From the NCBI GenBank assembly GCA_013816275.1, contig JACDER010000018.1, positions 1 to 11,009 on the forward strand: 11,009 nt of DNA. Reading direction: 5' to 3'. A model generated the notes under the pieces. The model had not been told where the DNA came from. It did not search any database and was given only the letters and a program-made list of their open reading frames with translations. Origin of the DNA: Actinomycetota bacterium (GTDB lineage Bacteria > Actinomycetota > Thermoleophilia > Gaiellales > Gaiellaceae). Position numbers and translations under genes: made by a program. This document shows, piece after piece, positions 1-4,386 of the stretch (position 1 is its first letter; every line of letters starts with the position of its first letter).

Positions 1-15
1 GTCACAGGATCACTC

Positions 16-62
16 CGCCGAAAATTAGAGCGGCCGCGCAAGCGGACGCAAGATTTTCGGCG
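16..62. other. Long imperfect stem-loop with GNRA-type tetraloop
   Basis: A perfect 10-bp inverted repeat (16-25 with 53-62, CGCCGAAAAT/ATTTTCGGCG) encloses a second helix. That inner helix is 30-32 with 47-49, a G/A mismatch, then 34-37 with 42-45, closed by a GCAA tetraloop at 38-41. The two helices are separated by a small asymmetric internal loop. No T-run follows, so it is not a classical intrinsic terminator. It could be the 3' end of an upstream transcript, part of a structured leader or small RNA, or a DNA-level operator. The pairing is seen directly; the function is unknown. Confidence 0.45.
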
Positions 63-68
63 CTTACG

Positions 69-110
69 GGTGGAGAACACCAGGCTCGCGCCGCTCCGCT
101 GATGCGCCTG
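69..110. other. Two further short inverted repeats in the leader
   Basis: Just after the large stem-loop, GGTG (69-72) can pair with CACC (78-81) across a GAGAA loop. CAGGC (81-85) can pair with GCCTG (106-110); the two share base 81, so they are either adjacent or alternative. Each is short enough to arise by chance in GC-rich DNA. They matter only because they sit in series with the 16-62 structure in a stretch that has no convincing gene (1-220). Confidence 0.2.
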
Positions 111-152
111 ACGCCGCACCAACGCGGTTCGACGGATGCGATTTCAGCACGA

Positions 153-181
153 TTGACCCTTTTCACCTGCAAATTTAGAGG
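153..181 (+). promoter_or_regulatory. Candidate promoter of the first NlpC/P60 hydrolase gene
   Basis: TTGACC at 153-158 resembles a -35 box and lies 17 bases ahead of TAGAGG (176-181), a weak -10 box. TAGGGT at 183-188 is an alternative -10 at poorer spacing. The position, about 40-70 bases before the signal-peptide reading frame, fits. If correct, the structures at 16-110 lie upstream of the transcript rather than in its leader. Confidence 0.3.
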
Positions 182-189
182 GTAGGGTT

Positions 190-213
190 CCCCGATTCAA
201 CCGCGAAACGGGG
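190..213 (+). promoter_or_regulatory. Hairpin overlapping the ribosome-binding sequence
   Basis: CCCCG (190-194) can pair with CGGGG (209-213). The latter is part of GGGGGAG (210-216), the only good Shine-Dalgarno-like sequence ahead of the signal-peptide frame. The pairing would hide the ribosome site, a common translational control arrangement. I found no match to a riboswitch class I know. The pairing is seen; regulation is inferred. Confidence 0.3.
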
Positions 214-224
214 GAGTTACGCGA

Positions 225-371
225 ATCCGACTCTGCACAAACCGAGCGATTTTCGCTCTGCTCTTTCTCGGCCTGACGGCCGGTGCGGCGGCCGCATCGC
301 CCGGAACCCTCCCTGATCCCCGCCCGAGCCACAAGCCGACGGCCACGTCAGGTTCGATCGGCGCGCAGGCC
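225..371 (+). other. In-frame signal-peptide extension of the following hydrolase, no canonical start
   Basis: The frame of the 372-1523 gene stays open back to a TAG at 183-185. From about 225 it encodes a textbook secretion signal: basic residues (RIRLCTNR), a hydrophobic core (FALLFLGLTAGAAAA), then a Ser/Pro/Thr-rich stretch leading directly into the first helix of the NlpC/P60 fold. There is no ATG, GTG or TTG in this stretch before 372. The best-placed codon is ATC at 225, eight bases after GGGGGAG (210-216); ATT at 195 and ACG at 219 are alternatives. Either initiation is at a rare near-cognate codon, or a base is wrong here. The residues belong to the mature gene's precursor. Confidence 0.6.
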
Positions 372-1523
372 GTGGCGATCGCGAAGCGCTACCTGGGGAT
401 TCCTTACGTCTATGCGGGTGCGACTCCGAAGGGGGGCTTCGACTGCTCGGGCCTCACCCAGTACGTCTACGCCCAGCTCGGCATCAGCCTCACCCATTAC
501 AGCGGGGCCCAATTTCATGAGGGGTACCGGATCCTCAAGAGCCAGCTCCGTCCTGGCGACCTCGTCTTCTTCTACGGCAAGAAGGAACCGGAGCACGAGG
601 GCATGTACATCGGGAACGGCCAGTTCATCCACGCCCCGCACACCGGCGACGTGGTCAAGATCTCACCCATGGCCGGCCACTACTCGGAGGTCTACTCCGG
701 TGCCGTCCGGCCGTACGGACTCGGGCCGGCGATCGTCTTCCCGATCGTCGGGAAGGCCCAGTACGCGAACACGTTCAACTCGACTCCGAAGGGCCTGCTC
801 CCGGGCAACGACATCATCGCCGCGAAGAAGTCGCTCGTCGTCGCGGCCGAGAACGGGACGGTCAAGTTCTCTACCAAGTCCAAAGAGGCCGGCTGCATGC
901 TTTACCTCTACGGCGCGAGCAGCAGGACGTTCGAGTACCTCCACCTGAACAACGACCTCACCAACAAGGACGACAACACCGGGCAGTGTGTCGCCGGGAC
1001 TGCGTACGCGCCCGGGCTCAAGAACGGACAGAAGGTGAAGGCGGGACAGGTGATCGGATACGTGGGCGATTCCGGAATCGCGAACGGGACGCAGCCGCAC
1101 GTCCACTTCGAGGTGCACAAGAGCGGTCCCGTGAATCCCTACCCCTACCTGAACAAGTCCCAGCGGCTCCTGTTCGCCGTACTGCCGGGCAGCGACTTCA
1201 CGATCACCGTCGACGGTGACGTGGTCTCGTCCACGGCGACGACCCTCACGTTCGCCGCTTCGACCATCCACGCCTGGCCCGGAGGCCTTGTCTTCAGGAA
1301 CGTCAATCGGAATTTGACCGTCAACGTCGCGTCCGACGCCGACATCCAGCTCGCCGCGCCCGACCTCGCCGGAACGGGGATGGTCAAGACGACGCTTGCG
1401 AGTGCCGAGGCGGGACAGGGAGTGTCGATCAGGACGACTCCCGGACCGGTCTCGCTCGACGCGCTCCTGGGGAAGAAGAACGCGCTTCAGGCATCCGAGG
1501 TCATCCTCAGCGCGATGCCTTGA
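372..1523 (+). CDS. Exported peptidoglycan hydrolase, NlpC/P60 + M23-like domains
   Basis: Probably a secreted cell-wall endopeptidase. GTG 372 is the first canonical start, but it cuts into the first helix of the domain, so the true start lies upstream near 225 (see that entry). Residue numbers here count from 372. Residues 1-110 are NlpC/P60, the papain-like fold that cleaves D-Glu-diamino acid bonds in stem peptides. The catalytic Cys is C25 (FDCSGL), the His is H75 (HEGMYIG) and the third polar residue is H87 (FIHAPH). Residues 135-255 match the M23 (lysostaphin-like) fold, with YLHL (H191) and PHVHFE (H243, H245). The first zinc ligand of HxxxD is replaced by Leu (L143, with D147 kept), so zinc binding and catalysis there are doubtful. 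Residues 265-383 form a beta-rich tail I do not recognise. The stop overlaps the next small gene (TTGA). Confidence 0.88.
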   Translation: MAIAKRYLGIPYVYAGATPKGGFDCSGLTQYVYAQLGISLTHYSGAQFHEGYRILKSQLRPGDLVFFYGKKEPEHEGMYIGNGQFIHAPHTGDVVKISPMAGHYSEVYSGAVRPYGLGPAIVFPIVGKAQYANTFNSTPKGLLPGNDIIAAKKSLVVAAENGTVKFSTKSKEAGCMLYLYGASSRTFEYLHLNNDLTNKDDNTGQCVAGTAYAPGLKNGQKVKAGQVIGYVGDSGIANGTQPHVHFEVHKSGPVNPYPYLNKSQRLLFAVLPGSDFTITVDGDVVSSTATTLTFAASTIHAWPGGLVFRNVNRNLTVNVASDADIQLAAPDLAGTGMVKTTLASAEAGQGVSIRTTPGPVSLDALLGKKNALQASEVILSAMP

Positions 1524-1690
1524 TCGATCCTGGGCTCGCCTCGATCCTCCTCGCCTTCGCCCTTGGCGGCCTCTGCGGCCTTCCGAGCGCGCAGCGCGCG
1601 TGGCGCAGGCGGCGTTACCTGAAGCGGATCTGCCTCAGCTGCCGACGCAAGCTCGTGAACGGAGTGCGCCAGTGCGGTTGCGACCTGTAA
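1520..1690 (+). CDS. Small membrane-anchored zinc-ribbon protein, 56 aa
   Basis: A short gene starting at TTG 1520, whose last two bases are the first two of the upstream TGA (TTGA overlap), which suggests translational coupling. Residues 6-22 form one hydrophobic segment (LASILLAFALGGLCGL). A very basic stretch (RRRRYLKR) follows, then a Cys knuckle pair: C38-x2-C41 and C52-x-C54, in a layout typical of small zinc ribbons. The positive-inside rule places the ribbon in the cytoplasm. No ribosome site of its own is clear. The last 19 bases overlap the next gene, whose ribosome site and GTG start lie inside this one. Function unknown. Support comes from the ordered hydrophobic, basic and CxxC/CxC pattern and from the flush packing on both sides. 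Confidence 0.6.
   Translation: MIDPGLASILLAFALGGLCGLPSAQRAWRRRRYLKRICLSCRRKLVNGVRQCGCDL
1661..1664 (+). promoter_or_regulatory. Ribosome-binding site deciding GTG 1672
   Basis: GGAG at 1661-1664 lies seven bases before GTG 1672. It is the only good site in this frame, so it sets the start of the two-helix membrane protein at 1672 rather than far upstream at 1396, inside the hydrolase gene. Confidence 0.55.
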
Positions 1691-1842
1691 CCCAGACGCT
1701 CGTGCTCTACGCGGTCGCGGCGGCCGGGTACATCACGATCGGGGTCTTCTTCACGGACTTCATGTTCTCGATCGTGGTCGCGATCGGCTACCTGGTCCTC
1801 GCCGTCTGGCTCGTGCCCGCGGGCCTCCGGAGGCTGCTGTGA
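1672..1842 (+). CDS. Small two-helix membrane protein, 56 aa
   Basis: Starts at GTG 1672 behind GGAG. The frame is open further upstream, but that part is Arg/Pro-rich shadow sequence of the hydrolase gene. A short basic N-terminus is followed by two hydrophobic helices at about residues 9-27 and 31-49, joined by a tight turn (FFTDFM) and ending in a basic tail (GLRRLL). There are no Cys, His or enzyme motifs. It overlaps the zinc-ribbon gene by 19 bases and the DUF457-like gene by 4 (GTGA). I do not recognise a family. The context suggests a helper or subunit acting in the same membrane complex as its neighbours, which is inference only. Confidence 0.6.
   Translation: MRLRPVTQTLVLYAVAAAGYITIGVFFTDFMFSIVVAIGYLVLAVWLVPAGLRRLL
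1829..1833 (+). promoter_or_regulatory. Ribosome-binding site of the DUF457-like gene
   Basis: GGAGG at 1829-1833, inside the end of the preceding gene, is five bases before GTG 1839. This strong site fixes the start at the GTGA overlap. Confidence 0.6.
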
Positions 1843-2561
1843 GCTGGGCCGCACACGACCTCGAGCCGTACGCCTTCCAGCGACACCTCGGGCTCAAGAT
1901 GGCCTTCGTCCCACTGCTGATCGGGTCGTACGCGCCCGACCTGATGACGAAGTGGTTCGTCTACGGCGTCCACATCTTCGGGTTCAACTTGAAGGCCGAC
2001 GACCCGGTGCAGTTCCACCGCGGGTGGCCGGGGGCGGGGTTCACACACTCGCTCCTGTTCGGCGCGGTGATCGGCCTGATCATCTGGAAGGTCTTCGGGA
2101 GCAAGCTCTGGGGGATCAGCTTCATGATCGGCCAGTGGGCCCATGCGATCACCGACACGGGCGACACGGTCGGGACGATGCTCCTCTTTCCCTGGACCCA
2201 GCACGTCTCGATCGGCGCGTGGGCCTACGCGGGGCAGACCGGCCGGCTGACCGACGCGGCCGCGTACTTCAGCGGTCTCGGCTGCATGTGGGACCTCTTC
2301 TGGGTCGTGTACGGCCTCTACAGCTGGAGGGTGCTGACGACTGAGTACTTCAACAAGGTCATCTTCGCGGCGGACCACCGCTTCTGGGGCTGGCTCCACA
2401 AGTACATCGGGAGCACCGGATTGCTGACGCTCTACCGCGCCGCCTTCTTCTACGGGAGCTGTCGGTTGGTGGCGTGGACAATCTGGGCGCACGTCTATCA
2501 CGACTACCCGTACGACCTCACCTGGGGTGGCCCGCACTGGGTGGATGCGGCTCACCCGTAG
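1839..2561 (+). CDS. Membrane-bound metal-dependent hydrolase-like protein (YdjM/DUF457-like)
   Basis: A 240-residue polytopic membrane protein with several hydrophobic segments. Its polar motifs resemble the YdjM/DUF457 family of integral-membrane proteins annotated as metal-dependent hydrolases: H6-D7 near the start, Y-A-P-D (D34), F-H-R-G (H60), F-T-H-S (H70), then W-A-H-A-I-T-D-T-G-D (H102, D106, D109). In that family these His/Asp residues are thought to bind metal; the biological substrate is generally unknown. The GTG start sits behind a strong ribosome site and overlaps the upstream stop. The C-terminal third is rich in Trp and Tyr. Co-transcription with a wall hydrolase and two small membrane proteins suggests an envelope role. 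Family assignment is from motif layout only; no catalytic activity is claimed. Confidence 0.65.
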   Translation: MSWAAHDLEPYAFQRHLGLKMAFVPLLIGSYAPDLMTKWFVYGVHIFGFNLKADDPVQFHRGWPGAGFTHSLLFGAVIGLIIWKVFGSKLWGISFMIGQWAHAITDTGDTVGTMLLFPWTQHVSIGAWAYAGQTGRLTDAAAYFSGLGCMWDLFWVVYGLYSWRVLTTEYFNKVIFAADHRFWGWLHKYIGSTGLLTLYRAAFFYGSCRLVAWTIWAHVYHDYPYDLTWGGPHWVDAAHP

Positions 2562-2595
2562 TGCCCATTTGCAGCAGCTTTTTGCCGGTTCACGC

Positions 2596-2625
2596 TTGCA
2601 CTCCCGCCGATATCGTTGCTACGGT
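2596..2625 (+). promoter_or_regulatory. Candidate promoter for a leaderless mRNA
   Basis: TTGCAC (2596-2601), an 18-base spacer, then TACGGT (2620-2625) fit a loose sigma-70-type promoter. Transcription would begin about 7-10 bases later, at or next to the GTG at 2635. There is no Shine-Dalgarno sequence before that GTG, which agrees with a leaderless transcript, common in actinomycetes. TATCGT at 2611-2616 is an alternative -10. Confidence 0.35.
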
Positions 2626-2634
2626 CCCCGGCTC

Positions 2635-3753
2635 GTGACGCCCCGAACCCTGTTTGTGCGGTCCGCCACGGCCTCCCTCGTCGCCTTCGTCGCCCTTGGC
2701 GTAAGCGCCGCTCCGGCCTCCGCCGCGCCTGCGGCGATCAAGGCCAAGGAGGCGCAGGTGCAGGACGTGCTCGGCCAGATCCAGCAACTCGACGCGAACC
2801 TGGAGCAGGCGATCGAGGCGTACAACGCGGCGACGGACAGGCTGCACGCGATCGAGGACGACCTGCGCGTGAACACACGAGAGCTGCACATCGCACGCGT
2901 CAACCTGAAGAGGTCGCAGGCGGCGCTCGCGAACCGCCTGGTCTCCATCTATACCGGCGAGGCGGCGCCGTCCACGCTGGGGATTCTCCTCGGCGCCGGC
3001 TCGATGGACGAGATGCTGAGCCAGATCGAGACGTCGGACCGTGTCTCGAGCCAGGACGCCGCGATCAACCGCCAGGTCCTCCGATTCCGCGCTGCCGTCA
3101 AGAAACACCGTGTCGAGCTGAAGAACGCGGAGGCCGAGCAGCAGCAGCTCGTGCAGGAGCGCGCCGACGCCCAGGCGTCGATCGAGTCGCAGCTCTCCGA
3201 CCGCCGTCAGCTCGTCGACTCGATCCGGTCGGAGATCCAGCAGATGAAAGCGGAGGAGCGGCGCCGGCAAGCCGAGCTCAGACGTCAGGCCGCGGAGGCC
3301 CGGGCGGCCCAGGCAGCCCAGATCCAGCAGGTCGCGCTTGGAAACCCATACGCGACTTCACCCCAGCCGACCGTCAACGTGCCGCCCTCTTCGGTCGGCT
3401 CCACGGTGGTGAACATCGCTATGCGCTACCTCGGCATCCCGTACGTCTATGCCGCAGCGGATCCAAGCGTGGGCTTCGACTGCTCCGGGCTGATCATGTA
3501 CGTGTTCAACCAGGTTGGCATCTCTCTGCCCCACTACGCGGCCTCCATCTACGGCTACGGCGTGCCCGTGTCCCAGGATCAGCTCCAACCTGGCGACCTC
3601 GTCTTCTTCCACGACCTTGGTCATATGGGTATGTACATCGGAGGCGGCAACTTCATCCATGCCCCGCACACGGGCGACGTGGTCAAGATCTCGAGCCTTT
3701 CGGACGCCTGGTACGCGTCCACGTACGTAGGCGCCCGGCGCATCGCCGGATAG
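2635..3753 (+). CDS. Exported coiled-coil NlpC/P60 peptidoglycan endopeptidase
   Basis: A 372-residue secreted wall hydrolase of the RipA/PcsB-like layout. Residues 1-31 are a signal peptide (hydrophobic core around 11-23, cleavage near ASA-AP). Residues 32-232 are a long Gln/Glu/Ala/Arg-rich coiled coil with a break around 107-135. In relatives such a region holds the enzyme inactive or docks it on a membrane partner. A short Pro/Ser linker follows, then NlpC/P60 at 255-372 with catalytic C283 (FDCSGL), H330 (HMGMYIG) and H342 (FIHAPH). GTG 2635 is chosen because the signal peptide starts there. An earlier in-frame ATG (2527) lies inside the upstream gene and would put a 36-residue basic stretch before it. 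The catalytic core closely matches the first hydrolase in the window. The likely role is cell separation or wall remodelling. Confidence 0.9.
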   Translation: MTPRTLFVRSATASLVAFVALGVSAAPASAAPAAIKAKEAQVQDVLGQIQQLDANLEQAIEAYNAATDRLHAIEDDLRVNTRELHIARVNLKRSQAALANRLVSIYTGEAAPSTLGILLGAGSMDEMLSQIETSDRVSSQDAAINRQVLRFRAAVKKHRVELKNAEAEQQQLVQERADAQASIESQLSDRRQLVDSIRSEIQQMKAEERRRQAELRRQAAEARAAQAAQIQQVALGNPYATSPQPTVNVPPSSVGSTVVNIAMRYLGIPYVYAAADPSVGFDCSGLIMYVFNQVGISLPHYAASIYGYGVPVSQDQLQPGDLVFFHDLGHMGMYIGGGNFIHAPHTGDVVKISSLSDAWYASTYVGARRIAG

Positions 3754-3762
3754 TCCCGGACG

Positions 3763-4137
3763 ATGGCCCGCTGGTCGGTCGTTCTCGTGGTCCTGGCCTT
3801 GACGGCTCTCCCGGCTGCGGCTCATGCCGGAAAACGCACGCTGACCTTTCGTGAGGCGCATGTGGCGGTCGCCCGCGACCTCCAGCACCACTTCCGCACG
3901 ACCGTGAGAATCCAGGTTTGGGGATGTAAGCGGCGGATGCGGGTAGCGATCCGCTGTTACACCGAGTTTCACCGCCATCGGCCGACTGCTGTCTGCGTCG
4001 TGCACTTCGACGTTCTGAGGCGAGACGGCGGCGTCCTGGTTGCGTTTCGAGAGCTGCGGCCGTTGTTCGGATCACATTGCCGGCGGGCTTCCAGCGGCCT
4101 GAAGCCGCACTATCACCTGCTTCCACGGCATCAATAG
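3763..4137 (+). CDS. Small exported Cys/His-rich protein, unknown function
   Basis: A 124-residue protein starting 9 bases after the hydrolase stop and probably co-transcribed with it. Residues 1-22 are a clear signal peptide (VVLVVLALTALPAAAHA, cleavage after AHA). The mature part is basic, with four Cys (C55, C65, C78, C106), enough for two disulfides. It has about ten His, including H42-H43, H70, H72 and a C-terminal PHYHLLPRH. I do not recognise a family. The pattern suggests a disulfide-stabilised extracellular domain, and the His content would allow metal binding, but neither is shown. The gene ends three bases before the copper operator. No terminator separates it from the copper operon, so read-through is possible. 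Confidence 0.6.
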   Translation: MARWSVVLVVLALTALPAAAHAGKRTLTFREAHVAVARDLQHHFRTTVRIQVWGCKRRMRVAIRCYTEFHRHRPTAVCVVHFDVLRRDGGVLVAFRELRPLFGSHCRRASSGLKPHYHLLPRHQ

Positions 4138-4159
4138 CGGTACCCCGTCGGGGTATACT
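4131..4159 (+). promoter_or_regulatory. Promoter of the copper operon
   Basis: TATACT (4154-4159) is a good -10 box sharing two bases with the CsoR operator. A -35 box would fall at 4131-4136 (TCAATA), which is a poor match. Transcription would begin near 4166, leaving a leader of about 20 bases with a strong ribosome site (AAGGAGG, 4175-4181) four bases before ATG 4186. Confidence 0.6.
4141..4155 (+). promoter_or_regulatory. CsoR operator (perfect palindrome)
   Basis: TACCCC-GTC-GGGGTA is a perfect inverted repeat with G/C-tract half-sites, the layout of known CsoR boxes ahead of copper-efflux operons. Its right end overlaps the -10 box. CsoR bound here would block RNA polymerase, and Cu(I) binding to CsoR would release it. 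The csoR gene is third in this same operon, so the loop is autoregulatory. It is the only such palindrome I found in the window. Confidence 0.8.
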
Positions 4160-4185
4160 GTTGAACCGAGCGCGAAGGAGGCGTA

Positions 4186-4386
4186 ATGGAGACGATCAGC
4201 TACACCGTTCCGGCCATGCACTGCGGCCACTGCAAGGCCGCGGTCGAGGAGGAACTGTCCGTTGTGGAGGGGGTTGAGTCCGTCGACGTCGACCTGGGCA
4301 CGAAGCTCGTCCTTGTCCGCGGCGACGGCCTCGTCGACACCGAGCTGCGCGCTGCGATCGAAGAGGCGGGATACGAGGCCACCTGA
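4186..4386 (+). CDS. copZ: Copper chaperone CopZ (heavy-metal-associated domain)
   Basis: A 66-residue single HMA domain (beta-alpha-beta-beta-alpha-beta ferredoxin-like fold) that carries Cu(I) in the cytoplasm to the CopA ATPase. The metal site is M11-H-C-G-H-C16: C13 and C16 bind copper, and the extra His residues are as in many bacterial CopZ proteins. The fold end is marked by EEAGYEA. The start is fixed by the AAGGAGG site. It is the first gene of the CsoR-controlled operon, and its TGA shares one base with the copA ATG (TGATG), so translation is probably coupled and the chaperone and pump are made together. Confidence 0.9.
   Translation: METISYTVPAMHCGHCKAAVEEELSVVEGVESVDVDLGTKLVLVRGDGLVDTELRAAIEEAGYEAT

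Noticed and set aside
1..220. c-di-AMP (ydaO-type) or c-di-GMP (GEMM-type) riboswitch upstream of the first hydrolase
   Set aside because: GCCGAA and GGACGCAAG fragments recall pieces of these classes, but the remaining conserved blocks are absent or sit inside a fully paired helix. A covariance-model search would settle it.
1396..1671. Longer version of the two-helix membrane protein starting at 1396
   Set aside because: The added part lies in the hydrolase and zinc-ribbon coding regions, is Arg/Pro/Ser-rich and has no ribosome site, while GGAG-GTG at 1672 is well placed.
1788..2555. 255-residue open frame on the - strand opposite the DUF457-like gene
   Set aside because: The + strand frame has hydrophobic segments, metal-ligand motifs and a strong ribosome site; the - strand frame is Pro/Arg/Val-rich filler.
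2527..2634. Upstream ATG start for the coiled-coil hydrolase
   Set aside because: It would place a 36-residue basic stretch ahead of a perfect signal peptide, overlaps the previous gene and has no ribosome site.
4094..4108. GCGGC-CTGAA-GCCGC stem as a terminator before the copper operon
   Set aside because: It lies inside the coding region of the small exported protein, has only 5 bp and no T-run.
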